Of a stretch of 64,000 bases of DNA, positions 43,686 to 52,440 are shown in pieces. Numbering within the stretch: position 1 is the stretch's first letter; every line of letters begins with the position of its first letter. Source of the stretch: Planctomycetota bacterium (GTDB lineage: Bacteria > Planctomycetota > Planctomycetia > Planctomycetales > Planctomycetaceae); the NCBI GenBank assembly GCA_003388505.1, contig QQVO01000032.1, positions 1-64,000 on the forward strand. Direction: 5' to 3'. The notes below the pieces were generated by a model, which ran no database searches, had not been told where the DNA came from, and worked only from the letters and a program-made list of their open reading frames with translations. The position numbers and the translations under genes were made by a program.

Positions 43686-44246
43686 ATGATGCACTTGACC
43701 GGGACAACAATTCGGCGGCACGGTGGACAGTTTCGGGCGGGCCGAGTCGCCGCGTGCCTCGCAGCGGGCCTGATGCTGTTGGTTCTGTGCCCGGACGGCG
43801 CCCGGACCGACGATCAGGAAGGCAGCAAGTTCCTGAAGGGGGCTCGACTGGGCAAGGGGGGCGATCAGCAGATACTGACTTCGCTCTCCGGCGAAGAAAT
43901 GAAGAAGATTCTCGTGGGGGAGGGATACCGGGGCATCAGCATCGACGAGGACGGGGACATTGTCGGCCGGATCGATGAGATTCCCTTTCTCATTCTCGTC
44001 GCCTCGGACCAGAAAGCGCTGTTGTTCAAATACAGTTGCGAAGGGAACAATGCGGACGTGATGAAGGTGAACGAGTGGAACAAGAACCGCCGCTTTTCAC
44101 GGGCGTACGTGGACGACGACGGGGACTACAACATCGAACTGGACCTCGTGCTTTCGGGGGGCATCACGGTCGATCGCGTGAAGGACTTCTTCGAGACGTC
44201 GAAGCTGTCGATGCTGACGTTCCGGGACGAGGTGTGCGGTTTCTGA
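43686..44246 (+). CDS. Secreted YbjN-domain protein
   Basis: The 186-residue protein has a signal peptide with basic n-region (TIRRHGGQFRAGRVAACLAAGLMLLVLCPDGART). The YbjN domain follows: LTSLSGEEMKKILVGEGYRGISIDEDGDIVGRIDEIPFLILVASDQKALLFKYSCEG, then VNEWNKNRRFSRAYVDDDGDYNIELDLVLSGGITVDRVKDFFETSKLS. The VNEWNKNRRFSRAYVDDDGD block is highly diagnostic. Family members are thought to act as sensory-transduction or chaperone-like proteins; the role is unproven. A strong promoter precedes it. Confidence 0.9.
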   Translation: MMHLTGTTIRRHGGQFRAGRVAACLAAGLMLLVLCPDGARTDDQEGSKFLKGARLGKGGDQQILTSLSGEEMKKILVGEGYRGISIDEDGDIVGRIDEIPFLILVASDQKALLFKYSCEGNNADVMKVNEWNKNRRFSRAYVDDDGDYNIELDLVLSGGITVDRVKDFFETSKLSMLTFRDEVCGF

Positions 44247-44395
44247 CCGGAAGCCCGGAGATACTGAGCGCCGCACGATGACGGCCCCGTCCGCCGAGCG
44301 GTCTTAACTTTGACGTAGGCGTGTTCCTGGCGCGGAGCCGTCGATTGAAGCGGTTGAACGCCGCCGCCCACTGCTTCATGGCGCGCCAAGCCGGC

Positions 44396-44530
44396 TCATT
44401 CCGGCTTGAGATCTGAGACCGGGCAGTGCGCCAGACGGACGAGCCGCGCGGTGACTGAGCCGAGCGGGAACCGCTGCACGCCGCGACGCCCGTGAGACGG
44501 CGCGACGGTCAGTTGTTCGCTTCGTCTTTC
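44396..44530 (-). pseudogene. Remnant of a universal stress protein (C-terminal fragment)
   Basis: On the minus strand, in a frame different from the LRR gene, the sequence reads EQLTVAPSHGRRGVQRFPLG and then SVTARLVRLAHCPVSDLKPE before a stop at 44396. This is the C-terminal UspA pattern (typical: DLIVMGTHGRRGLSRLLLGS, then VAERVVRLAPCPV). No start codon or N-terminal two thirds exist; the fragment begins inside the last codons of the LRR gene. The LRR gene stop codon overlaps it. It looks like a degraded Usp gene whose 5' part was replaced. Confidence 0.6.
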
Positions 44531-45138
44531 TTCTCTTCTTCCGGCTTTTCTTCGCCTTCGGCCGGTTCCTCGGCAGGCGGCTCGGCCGGTTTGAGTTCGA
44601 CGCCCGCGACAACGGTGACTTCGGGCAATGCCTCCTCGAGTTTGGCGATCCCCTCGTCCGTCACGCCGGTCTGCCAGACGTAAAGGCGTTTGAGACTCTT
44701 GAGTCCGGCCAGTTGCTCCAGTCCGGCATCGGTCACTTTCGTGCCGTAGAGATTGAGGTAGACGAGGTTCTCGAGCCCCTTCAAGTGGGCCAGCCCCGCG
44801 TCACCGATCTCGGTCTTCTCGAGATGCAGCTTTTCGAGGGTGGTCATCCCGGCGAGATTTGCGAGGCCCGCGTCGGTGATCTGCGTGCCGGCCAGGTGGA
44901 GATAGACGACCGGCTTCAGCTTGGCCACGATTGCCAGGTGTTCGTCGGTGACGTCCTGGTCGGCGAGGTAGAGCGAGACTTCCAAACGAGGGTCATTCTG
45001 GGCGATCGGCGCCACATGCCCGCCGATCGCGGCGATGGCGGCAACCGCTTCGGGATCGGGCGGTTCCGGTTGATCGTCCTGGGCAAATGCCGATTCGGCT
45101 GCAAGCAGAATCATTGCGAGCGACAGGATCTGTTTCAT
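44509..45138 (-). CDS. Secreted leucine-rich-repeat protein
   Basis: From the ATG at 45138 the 209-residue protein has a signal peptide (MKQILSLAMILLAAESAFA) and four to five RNI/LRR-type repeats of about 24 residues: LADQDVTDEHLAIVAKLKPVVYLHLAGTQITDAGLANLAGMTTLEKLHLEKTEIGDAGLAHLKGLENLVYLNLYGTKVTDAGLEQLAGL... The C-terminus is an acidic Pro/Glu/Lys tail (EPAEGEEKPEEEKKDEANN). Such proteins are common in planctomycetes and probably mediate binding outside the cell. The 3' end overlaps a universal-stress-protein remnant. Confidence 0.9.
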   Translation of the reverse strand: MKQILSLAMILLAAESAFAQDDQPEPPDPEAVAAIAAIGGHVAPIAQNDPRLEVSLYLADQDVTDEHLAIVAKLKPVVYLHLAGTQITDAGLANLAGMTTLEKLHLEKTEIGDAGLAHLKGLENLVYLNLYGTKVTDAGLEQLAGLKSLKRLYVWQTGVTDEGIAKLEEALPEVTVVAGVELKPAEPPAEEPAEGEEKPEEEKKDEANN

Positions 45139-45437
45139 GACGGCTCCTCTCTCAGCGTTGCATGGTTTCGATCGGCCGACTCGTAGAAACTGTCGTCGGC
45201 GCCGATGGGGGTTGAATTTCAATGGGCTTTATTGTCCAGGCGATGAACGGCGTCCGTTCGCGAAGGTTGGTTGTCGCATGCGAAATCGCCGGTTTCGTCC
45301 TCTACCTGTGCTCAGGTGCTGATGATACCGCGCGTCCGATCCGGGTCCAATCGTCGGTCCGATCGCTCCCGGAGAGTGAACGCGGTATAGTCGCGGAAAC
45401 ATGAGGCTGGCCAACGAAATCCGTATCTGAAAGTGCC

Positions 45438-45902
45438 ATGTCGATCGAAAAGACTCTTGCAAAGCTGGGACTTGCTCTCCACGACGCGCCGAAGCCGGTC
45501 GCGGCTTACGTTCCGTGCGTCCGGACGGGCAACCAGGTGCTGGTGAGCGGCCAGTTGCCGCTGACGGCGGGCCAACTGATCGCAGAGGGTCCGGTGCCCT
45601 CGGCCGTGACGGTCGACCAGGCCCAGGAAGCGGCGGCGCAGTGCGTCTTGAACGGGCTGGCGGCGCTCAAAGCTGAGTTGGGCGGAGATCTGTCCAAACT
45701 GAAGCGGGTGTTGCGAGTGGGAGCGTTCGTGCAGTCGGACGATGGTTTTCGCGACCAGCCGCTCGTGGTCAACGGAGCGTCGGAACTCCTCGAAAAACTG
45801 CTGGGGGAAGCCGGGCGACACGCCCGCGCGGCGGTCGGCGTGAATGCTCTGCCGCTGAATGCGACTGTGGAGATAGAGTTTCTGTTCGAGGTCGAGGGTT
45901 GA
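45438..45902 (+). CDS. RidA-family protein (YjgF/YER057c/UK114)
   Basis: The 154-residue protein matches the RidA type seen as Atu-like proteins: KPVAAYVPCVRTGNQVLVSGQLPLTAGQL, QAQEAAAQCVLNGLAALKAELGGDLSKLKRVLRVGAFVQSDDGF, and ARAAVGVNALPLNATVEIEFLFEV. The Arg that binds the substrate carboxylate in true RidA (in the R-A/V-x-V/P block) appears as HARAAVGV. It deaminates enamine/imine intermediates or is an unspecialised member of that family. It lies 62 bp upstream of trmL. Confidence 0.93.
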   Translation: MSIEKTLAKLGLALHDAPKPVAAYVPCVRTGNQVLVSGQLPLTAGQLIAEGPVPSAVTVDQAQEAAAQCVLNGLAALKAELGGDLSKLKRVLRVGAFVQSDDGFRDQPLVVNGASELLEKLLGEAGRHARAAVGVNALPLNATVEIEFLFEVEG

Positions 45903-45963
45903 CGGTTTTCGGTGAAACTGGCACCAGAATCTCTGCACCTCTGCGCCTTCGCGAGCCACGCCA

Positions 45964-46440
45964 ATGCCTCCGCCAGAACCGCGTTTTCACGTCGTCCTGC
46001 ATCAGCCGGACATCCCGCAGAACACTGGGAACATTGGGCGGAGTTGCGTGGCAGTGGGGGCGAAGTTGTGGTTGGTGCGGCCGCTCGGTTTCCGGCTCGA
46101 CAGTCGCTATCTCAAGCGGGCCGGAATGGATTACTGGCAACACCTCGACTGGCAGGCCGTCGACGGTTGGCAGGAGATCGAATCGCGACTCGGTGAGCGA
46201 CCGATCTGGTTCTTTTCCCGCTTTGCAACGAAGTCGCTGTGGGCGGGTGAGTTCCGGGAGGGAGACGTATTCGTATTCGGCAGCGAATCCCGCGGGCTGC
46301 CTGATTCCATCCTGCATGCCAACATGCATCGCGCGCTGCGATTGCCGATGCGGGCGGAGGTGCGCAGTCTCAATCTGGCGAGCACAGTGAACACAGCGCT
46401 CTACGAGGCGGTGAGACAATGCGGCGGAAGCGTTGGATGA
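45964..46440 (+). CDS. trmL: tRNA (cytidine(34)-2'-O)-methyltransferase
   Basis: The 158-residue SPOUT protein reads [36 protein letters not shown], then [28 protein letters not shown] and the knot block [25 protein letters not shown]. All SPOUT motifs (NTGNIGR, GSESRG, SLNLA-x-x-V) are intact. It methylates the wobble position of tRNA-Leu with SAM in the cytoplasm. Confidence 0.95.
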   Translation: MPPPEPRFHVVLHQPDIPQNTGNIGRSCVAVGAKLWLVRPLGFRLDSRYLKRAGMDYWQHLDWQAVDGWQEIESRLGERPIWFFSRFATKSLWAGEFREGDVFVFGSESRGLPDSILHANMHRALRLPMRAEVRSLNLASTVNTALYEAVRQCGGSVG

Positions 46441-46510
46441 ATGCAGAAATCGAAAAGCGGACTGAAGAATGAGCTTGTCCGAACTCCGAGTTCCGCTTTC
46501 CGACTGACCT

Positions 46511-47458
46511 CTACTCCGCCAGCAACGTATTGAGCGCCTCGCGAAGGTCTTCGTCGCTCGAACGGGCACGACCTGTATGGCGGCCGGTCAATCCGTAAGG
46601 ATTGCCCGGATCGAGGACGTCGGCGGAATTCAGCATGCGGAGCACGCTGCGATAGGCGGCCCGCTCCGCCGCGAAATCGCCCTGGGAATGCGCGACGACC
46701 GCCTGGCGGAGTGTCCGCTGGTAGGGCTCCAGATCGGCCCCGTTCTCACCGAAGAATTCGCGAAGTTCGAGGCGGGCGAGGTCTTTCTCAGCGGTGGACG
46801 TCGTCGACGCCCCGTTGGGGTCGATCAGCAACATGCCGAGCGACATGACGATGCTGAATCCCATAGCCCCGTAAAGCAGGAGCGGATTGGAGCCCGATTT
46901 CTGCTGCTTCTCGACGGGGTGTTCTTCGGCGAGTTCGGAAAGTTCCAGGGCCGGCAGTTGGCCGTCGTCTCCAAGTTGCACGAGCGGCGCACCGGAGCGG
47001 TCGCTGATAAACTTTGCGACGTGTCGCTCGGCTTCCGGGGTGCGGGCTCGCTTTCGCGCTCGCCGAGAACCGGGAGGATTTGACTTGGGCCTTCTCCGCG
47101 AGGAGGCGGGCGTCGGCGTCGATTCCGCAGAGGATTCGACGCCTGCGCCGTTTCCGGCCGCTTCGAGGCGGAAGACCGTCTCCCGCCCGACACGGATCTG
47201 CGCCTCCTGCGGCAACCAGACCCACCGTTCGGCCGGAATCTCGTTCTCGTCGACGTGGATCGCGCCGGCCAGCGTGGAATAGATCGCGTAGCGTCCGTTG
47301 CGACGGACAATGCTGGCCTGATGCTCGGAGACAGTCGGGTCGGTCAGTACGACTTGATTGTCTTCGGCGCGGCCGATGTGAACCAGCTCGTCACTCAGCG
47401 CGTACGCCTGGCCGGCGTCGGGGCCGGCAGTGACGGTGATTTTCGCGGCAGCGCTCAT
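46511..47458 (-). CDS. FHA-domain protein with C-terminal helical domain and a membrane segment
   Basis: From the ATG at 47458 (alternative ATGs at 47470 and 47467) the roughly 315-residue protein has an FHA domain (KITVTAGPDAGQAYALSDELVHIGRAEDNQVVLTDPTVSEHQASIVRRNGRYAI) with the phospho-Thr-binding Arg and Ser-x-x-His pattern. A basic linker follows (SSRRRPKSNPPGSRRARKRART), then a membrane segment (LLLYGAMGFSIVMSLGMLLI) and a helical tail that mentions no known domain. It lies 80 bp downstream of the TadC-like gene; FHA proteins often regulate secretion. Confidence 0.88.
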   Translation of the reverse strand: MSAAAKITVTAGPDAGQAYALSDELVHIGRAEDNQVVLTDPTVSEHQASIVRRNGRYAIYSTLAGAIHVDENEIPAERWVWLPQEAQIRVGRETVFRLEAAGNGAGVESSAESTPTPASSRRRPKSNPPGSRRARKRARTPEAERHVAKFISDRSGAPLVQLGDDGQLPALELSELAEEHPVEKQQKSGSNPLLLYGAMGFSIVMSLGMLLIDPNGASTTSTAEKDLARLELREFFGENGADLEPYQRTLRQAVVAHSQGDFAAERAAYRSVLRMLNSADVLDPGNPYGLTGRHTGRARSSDEDLREALNTLLAE

Positions 47459-47538
47459 GGATCCCATCATACCTGACGGGGGAACGTCAGCAATCTGTGT
47501 CCTGTCGAGCGATTTCTGCAATGAATGAGAACGCCGTC

Positions 47539-48465
47539 TCAGCCGAGGAAGTCGCCTGTCATAAAGGCCAGGACGAACGGCCCCAGAATCACGATGACTG
47601 TGGCCGCCATGATCAGCACGGCGGGGGCGAGCATCTTGACGCCCGCCTCGCCGGCGATGGTCTCGGCCCGCTGGGTCCGCTTGATTCGCATGAAATCGGC
47701 CTGTGTGCGGAACAGCACCGCGAGCGGCGTTCCCAACTGTTCGCCCTGGATAATCGCGCCGACGATGCTGGTGATTTCGTCGTCGCTCAGGCGTCGCTTC
47801 AGCGATTCCAGGGCGGCGGTGCGGCTTTTCCCCATGTTCATTTCGGCGAGAACGCGACCGAATTCGACGCCGACGGGATGGTCGCGAAACTCATGACAGG
47901 CCTCGCGGAGGGCGCTGAGGAAGGTCGACCCCGCCTCCATCAGGAGCGTGAGCAGGTCGAGCAGGTAGGGCAGGCGAAGTTTGATCAGAAACAGCCGGTA
48001 TTCCGCCTGACGCGCCAATCGTCGCCGCATCAGGACCGCCGCGACGATCGTCAGCACGCCCCCCAGAACGACGCCGGGGGGCCCCATCATTTCAATACAG
48101 ACATAGAAAATGGGGAAAGCCCAGAGAAACGCCTGCAGCTCGATCTTGGCCAGCCATTCTTCCGCCGTCCAGTATCGAGAGTGCCCGGCGGCCAGGATCT
48201 GCCGGTTGATTTCCGGAAGCTGATCGCGAAACGCCCTGCGGTTCATCGCCGCCAGACTCTGCATCAATGGCTGAAATCCGCGATACAGGAAACTGATTTT
48301 GCGAAGTTCATTGATCCGGCTGACGTCGTACCGCCACTCATCGTCCTGCGCCTGATCCTCTGTGGCAAGCGCACGGGCGATGACTCCCGCAAAGACAAAA
48401 ACCGCCGCGCCCAACAGGGCGCTTGCCAGCAGCGGAAACGTGAATGTGGCGGCGGCCAGGAGCAT
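47539..48465 (-). CDS. tadC: Type II/IV secretion F-family protein (TadC-like)
   Basis: The 308-residue protein has hydrophobic ends (LLAAATFTFPLLASALLGAAVFVFAGV and PAVLIMAATVIVILGPFVLAFMTGDFLG) and the T2SF motif region: LLDLLTLLMEAGSTFLSALREACHEF and RTAALESLKRRLSDDEITSIVGAIIQGEQLGTPLAVLFRTQADFMRIKRTQRAETIAGEAGVKM. This is the TadC half of the inner-membrane platform of tight-adherence pili. No tadA, tadB or pilin gene is in the window, so the rest of the tad locus must be elsewhere or lost. Confidence 0.9.
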   Translation of the reverse strand: MLLAAATFTFPLLASALLGAAVFVFAGVIARALATEDQAQDDEWRYDVSRINELRKISFLYRGFQPLMQSLAAMNRRAFRDQLPEINRQILAAGHSRYWTAEEWLAKIELQAFLWAFPIFYVCIEMMGPPGVVLGGVLTIVAAVLMRRRLARQAEYRLFLIKLRLPYLLDLLTLLMEAGSTFLSALREACHEFRDHPVGVEFGRVLAEMNMGKSRTAALESLKRRLSDDEITSIVGAIIQGEQLGTPLAVLFRTQADFMRIKRTQRAETIAGEAGVKMLAPAVLIMAATVIVILGPFVLAFMTGDFLG

Positions 48466-48683
48466 GGGGCTCTGTGCGAAACGACCCGGGATCTGCGATG
48501 CACGTGAATTGCGACCGGAAGCGACAAGTCATCCATTCTGACGCTTCCCGGTTTTTCGCACAATCTCACTGAATGCTGCGATTCCACCGCGACAAACGCT
48601 CAGGGGTCTGTCGGCCGGCCCGACTTGATTCTTGAGTTGATATTGACCGAATCCAGAATTTTTGCAGAATCCCCTCTCCCGGC

Positions 48684-49988
48684 ATGTTCCCAGGGGTTCT
48701 CCCGCACTCGCCGGTTCCCGTCGACTCCCCCCTACCAATATCAGGCTTTCCCGTGAATATCCCGCTCATCGTCTGTCTTGCGCTGGCCGCTTCTGGTGCG
48801 GCCGGGGAGCGTCACACATCTCTGTACCGACCGGCATCGGTGCTCAACAGCGCCGTTTCCGGACAGTTCGATCGAGATTTCGTGGTCCGTGGACAGAGTC
48901 CCTATGTTGCCGCGCCGCTCACGGGGCCGCAGATGCAGGGAAATACCACCACGCTGTATCCTCCCACCTATGCGCCGGACGGGACGACGTATCCCACGTA
49001 CGATCCGGCACTTGGAACTTCCGATCCATTCGCCGCGCCGGTTGATCCGTATCAGCCGGCGCCGATCGGCAGCGATCCGTGGCTGGGGAACCAGGCGGTG
49101 CCGCCCGGCGCCTATGCTCCCTATGCCGCGCCGGCGGGCATTCCCCAAGGCTTCTACACGTTCGGCCTCAATGGCCCGCGCCCCTATCGTTACGGGTGCG
49201 CGGAGCGCGTGAACGTCGGCTGGCTCCCTTCCGTCGGGACCAGCGGCCCTGACGTGGGCAACTTCGGAATCTTCGAGGTGGATGTTGAAAAGGAATACGT
49301 CACGCCCGTCAATTACAACTGGGTGTTCACGGTCGGCCCGCAGTTCAACTTTCGCGCTTGGGACGGACCGACGAACGGAGCCGTCGGTCCATCGCACCTG
49401 CCGGGGCAAGCCTATCGGTTCGGACTGAACCTGAAACTGGCGACGCCGCAATACGGCGGTTGGAGCGGCGAAGTCGGGTTCACTCCGGCCATTGCCACCG
49501 ACTTTGAGGCCTCCTTCGGGTCCGACACCTTGTTTTACGACGCACACGCCGTGGCATTCTGGCAGTGGTCTCCGCAATGGACCTGGGCGCTGGGAGCGGC
49601 GTACTGGGATCGCGTCGACAACATCGTGCTGCCCTACGCCGGTGTCGTGTATGCACCGAACGATTACTGGGAATTCCGACTCGTGTTCCCGAAACCGCGG
49701 ATCAGCTATTTTCTCGGGACTCCCTACGGAGTCGCGACGTGGGTTTATGTCGGCGCCGAGTATAATGTGGAGGCGTACCACATCGCGCTTTCTCCTCCGG
49801 GAGTCGACACCCGCGTGCAAGTCACAGACTGGCGCGCTTACGGCGGATTGCGATTCGAGGCGGGACAGTACGCGTCATTCATCGAAGCCGGTGCTTCGCT
49901 GGGCCGCGAGGTCGAGTTTGACCACCCCGCCGGCGCCGACTTTGACGTCGACAATGGATTCTTCACGCGACTCGGCCTGCGCTGGTAA
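48684..49988 (+). CDS. Outer-membrane beta-barrel-like protein (DUF6268-like)
   Basis: The up to 434-residue protein opens with a hydrophobic segment (IPLIVCLALAASGAAG) that begins at a GTG at 48753, which may be the true start; the ATG at 48684 adds a tail with no positive charge. A Pro/Tyr-rich linker follows (PPTYAPDGTTYPTYDPALG...), then alternating strands from about residue 170 to the end, with many aromatic residues at strand ends (ISYFLGTPYGVATWVYVGAEYNVE) and a final FTRLGLRW, typical of outer-membrane barrels. The DUF6268 assignment is from memory and tentative. Confidence 0.75.
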   Translation: MFPGVLPHSPVPVDSPLPISGFPVNIPLIVCLALAASGAAGERHTSLYRPASVLNSAVSGQFDRDFVVRGQSPYVAAPLTGPQMQGNTTTLYPPTYAPDGTTYPTYDPALGTSDPFAAPVDPYQPAPIGSDPWLGNQAVPPGAYAPYAAPAGIPQGFYTFGLNGPRPYRYGCAERVNVGWLPSVGTSGPDVGNFGIFEVDVEKEYVTPVNYNWVFTVGPQFNFRAWDGPTNGAVGPSHLPGQAYRFGLNLKLATPQYGGWSGEVGFTPAIATDFEASFGSDTLFYDAHAVAFWQWSPQWTWALGAAYWDRVDNIVLPYAGVVYAPNDYWEFRLVFPKPRISYFLGTPYGVATWVYVGAEYNVEAYHIALSPPGVDTRVQVTDWRAYGGLRFEAGQYASFIEAGASLGREVEFDHPAGADFDVDNGFFTRLGLRW

Positions 49989-50038
49989 TATCGGCTCTCA
50001 TCGATCAGGTGAGACGGAGCGCGGCGTGAAACGTTCGC

Positions 50039-50069
50039 ATCCGCGGGCTGACGCCGCGCGGCTCGCCGG
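50039..50069 (+). repeat. Dispersed 31-bp GC-rich repeat, copy 2
   Basis: One base differs from copy 1 at 191-221. It lies in the 107-bp gap between the outer-membrane protein and the nucleotidyltransferase gene. Confidence 0.6.
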
Positions 50070-50095
50070 GGGGCTTCTGAGAAGAGGACGCTGCC

Positions 50096-50830
50096 ATGTC
50101 TGCACCGGCTGCTGTGATCCTCGCCGCAGGGCAGGGCAAACGAATGAAGTCGGACCTGCCGAAGGTTCTCCACATCGCCTGCGGCCGGCCGCTGGTGGCG
50201 TACGTGATCGATGCGGCCCGCGCCGCCGGGGCGGGAAAAATCGTCCTGGTTGTCGGCCACAAGCAGGAACTTGTGCGCGAAGCGATGGCGGACCAGCAGG
50301 GGATTGCCTTCGCCGTGCAGGAGCAGCAACTCGGCACGGGCGACGCCGTGAAAGCGTCCCGCGATGCGCTCGCCGACCATGACGGCGCGGTCCTGGTGCT
50401 CGCCGGAGACATGCCGCTCGTGACGAGCCGGTCGCTCGGCCGTCTGCTGGAACTTCAGCAGCGCGAGAAGGCCGCGTGCGTCGTCGGAACGGCGAGAACC
50501 GAGCAGAACAAAGGGCTGGGCCGCATTGTCCGTGACAGTGACGGCGTGTTTCAGCGGATTGTGGAAGAGGCGGATGCGTCCCCCCAGGAGAAGGCGATCA
50601 CCGAGATCAATACCGGTTGCTACGCGTTCGAAACGTCCGACCTCTTCGCGGCGCTGGACGAGATCAAGCCGGAAAACGATCAGACCGAGTACTACCTCAC
50701 GGATTGCGCAGAGATTCTGCTGCGTCGCGGCAAGCGCGTGCTGGCCGAATGCTGTTTCGACGTGCAGGAGGCGATCGGCGTCAATACCCGAGAGCAGCTT
50801 GCGGAAGTGGAGCGAATTCTGGGAAGCTAA
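50096..50830 (+). CDS. GlmU-type NTP transferase domain protein (uridylyltransferase half only)
   Basis: The 244-residue protein reads [40 protein letters not shown], with the GxG-x-R-M-K-S-x-x-P-K-V-L signature of GlmU. Further blocks are [65 protein letters not shown] and [15 protein letters not shown]. These give UDP-GlcNAc pyrophosphorylase activity. The left-handed beta-helix acetyltransferase half of normal GlmU (about 456 aa) is absent, and the protein ends with [15 protein letters not shown], i.e. at the domain boundary. The start has GAGAAGAGGA upstream. It converges with asnS with 4 bp of overlap. Confidence 0.9.
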   Translation: MSAPAAVILAAGQGKRMKSDLPKVLHIACGRPLVAYVIDAARAAGAGKIVLVVGHKQELVREAMADQQGIAFAVQEQQLGTGDAVKASRDALADHDGAVLVLAGDMPLVTSRSLGRLLELQQREKAACVVGTARTEQNKGLGRIVRDSDGVFQRIVEEADASPQEKAITEINTGCYAFETSDLFAALDEIKPENDQTEYYLTDCAEILLRRGKRVLAECCFDVQEAIGVNTREQLAEVERILGS

Positions 50831-52278
50831 AACTCCGCGTTCTTCGGCGTCCGGGGAAACGGGATCACGTCGCGGATGTTCTGCATGCCGGTGAGCAGCA
50901 GGAGCATCCGTTCCAGACCGAGTCCGAAACCGGCGTGAGGCACCGACCCGAACCGTCGCAGATCGAGATACCACCAGTATTCTTCCGGGTCGAGCCCGCA
51001 CTCCTTGATCCTCGATTCGAGGACGTCGAGCCGGTGCTCGCGCTGACTGCCGCCGATGATCTCGCCGACGCGCGGCACCAGCACGTCCATCGCGCGGACG
51101 GTTTTGCCATCGTCGTTGCAGTACATGTAGAACGGTTTGATCGCACGCGGGTAGTCGTAGACAATGATCGGCTGCTGGAAGTGCTCTTCAGTCAGAAATC
51201 GCTCGTGCTCGGCTTGCAGGTTGTGGCCCCATTCCACGGGGTAATCCCACGACCGGCCGGCCGATGTGAGGATGTCGACCGCCTCGGTGTAGCTGATTCG
51301 CCGGAAGTCCTTCTCGACGATGTGACGCAGCGTCTCGAGCACTGTTTTCTCGATCCGCTGATTGAAGAACTCCATGTCGTCGGCGCAGTTTTGCAGTACG
51401 TCGTTGATCAGGAATTTGATGAACTCCTCGGCGAGCTGCATGTTGTCGTCGAGTTCGTAAAACGGCATCTCCGGTTCGATCATCCAGAACTCGGCGAGGT
51501 GCCGCGTGGTGTTGGAATTCTCGGCACGGAACGTGGGACCGAACGTATAGCAGGGGCCGACGGACGTTGCGTAGATTTCCGCTTCGAGTTGTCCGGAGAC
51601 GGTGAGGGAGGCTTTCTTGCCGAAGAAGTCGGTGGAATAGTCGAGGGTCGAGGATCCAGGGTCGAGGGAGGCCGCACTCGGCTCTTGGCTCTCCGCTCTT
51701 GACTCTTGCCCCTGGGCTCTTGACTCCTGCAGCAGCGTTGTGACGGTGAACATTTCACCCGCGCCTTCGCAGTCGCTGGTGGTGATGATCGGGGTATGGA
51801 CGTAGAGGAACCCTCGGGACTGGAAGAAGGTGTGGATGCCGTGGCTGACGCGGTTGCGGACTCGGGCGATCGCACCGAACGTGTTGGTGCGGGGACGCAG
51901 ATGGGCGATCTCGCGAAGGAACTCAAACGAGTGCCGTTTCTTCTGGAGTGGGTACGTTTCGACATCGGACGTCCCGACAAGTTCCAGCGATTTTGCGTGC
52001 AGCTCGACTCGCTGCTTCGCACCGGGCGATTCCTTCAGTTCTCCCGTAACGCGGATGCTTGATCCGGTCTGGACGCCTTTGATCGTCTCCTCATAGCCCG
52101 GAACGGTGTTGTCGGCGATGACCTGCAACCCGGCCATCGACGAGCCGTCGTTCAGTTCGATAAACGAGAACCCTTGTTTGGAGTCGCGGCGCGTGCGGAC
52201 CCAACCTCCCACCGTGACGGTCGAGCCGGGCTCTCCCTCGGAAAGAAGTTGAGCAACGCGATGGGTGATGCCGGACAT
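50827..52278 (-). CDS. asnS: Asparaginyl-tRNA synthetase with an in-frame heptad-repeat insertion
   Basis: The 483-residue protein, from the ATG at 52278, has an N-terminal OB domain ([35 protein letters not shown]) and the class II core: [111 protein letters not shown] and [29 protein letters not shown]. Between TTLL and DFFGK, where the family has a variable loop, about 29 residues (roughly 181-210) are encoded by heptamer DNA repeats and read as seven-residue units ([28 protein letters not shown]). Catalytic motifs are intact, so the enzyme should be active. Confidence 0.96.
   Translation of the reverse strand: MSGITHRVAQLLSEGEPGSTVTVGGWVRTRRDSKQGFSFIELNDGSSMAGLQVIADNTVPGYEETIKGVQTGSSIRVTGELKESPGAKQRVELHAKSLELVGTSDVETYPLQKKRHSFEFLREIAHLRPRTNTFGAIARVRNRVSHGIHTFFQSRGFLYVHTPIITTSDCEGAGEMFTVTTLLQESRAQGQESRAESQEPSAASLDPGSSTLDYSTDFFGKKASLTVSGQLEAEIYATSVGPCYTFGPTFRAENSNTTRHLAEFWMIEPEMPFYELDDNMQLAEEFIKFLINDVLQNCADDMEFFNQRIEKTVLETLRHIVEKDFRRISYTEAVDILTSAGRSWDYPVEWGHNLQAEHERFLTEEHFQQPIIVYDYPRAIKPFYMYCNDDGKTVRAMDVLVPRVGEIIGGSQREHRLDVLESRIKECGLDPEEYWWYLDLRRFGSVPHAGFGLGLERMLLLLTGMQNIRDVIPFPRTPKNAEF
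51640..51667 (-). repeat. Heptamer array inside asnS (GTCGAGG type)
   Basis: On the plus strand four exact adjacent 7-mers read GTCGAGG, GTCGAGG, ATCCAGG, GTCGAGG. In the gene direction they encode part of the [10 protein letters not shown] linker. Confidence 0.8.
51678..51726 (-). repeat. Heptamer array inside asnS (GAGyCrA type)
   Basis: Read on the minus strand, seven successive 7-mers are GAGTCAA, GAGCCCA, GGGGCAA, GAGTCAA, GAGCGGA, GAGCCAA, GAGCCGA. The same consensus forms the intergenic array at 19627-19661. Because 7 and 3 share no factor, the coded peptide repeats every seven residues. Confidence 0.8.
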
Positions 52279-52440
52279 GAGTGACTCCTCTTCGAGCGAG
52301 CGGACCACACGGGCACGGCGTCTGAACGAGCACGGCGCCGCCTGCGCGTCTGGCGCGTAATCTAGGAAATGTGGCCGGGCGGAGCGACTCCACCCAAACC
52401 AGCCGGGCCGTGCGGTGAACGACCGGAGCGGTCCCGCTGG

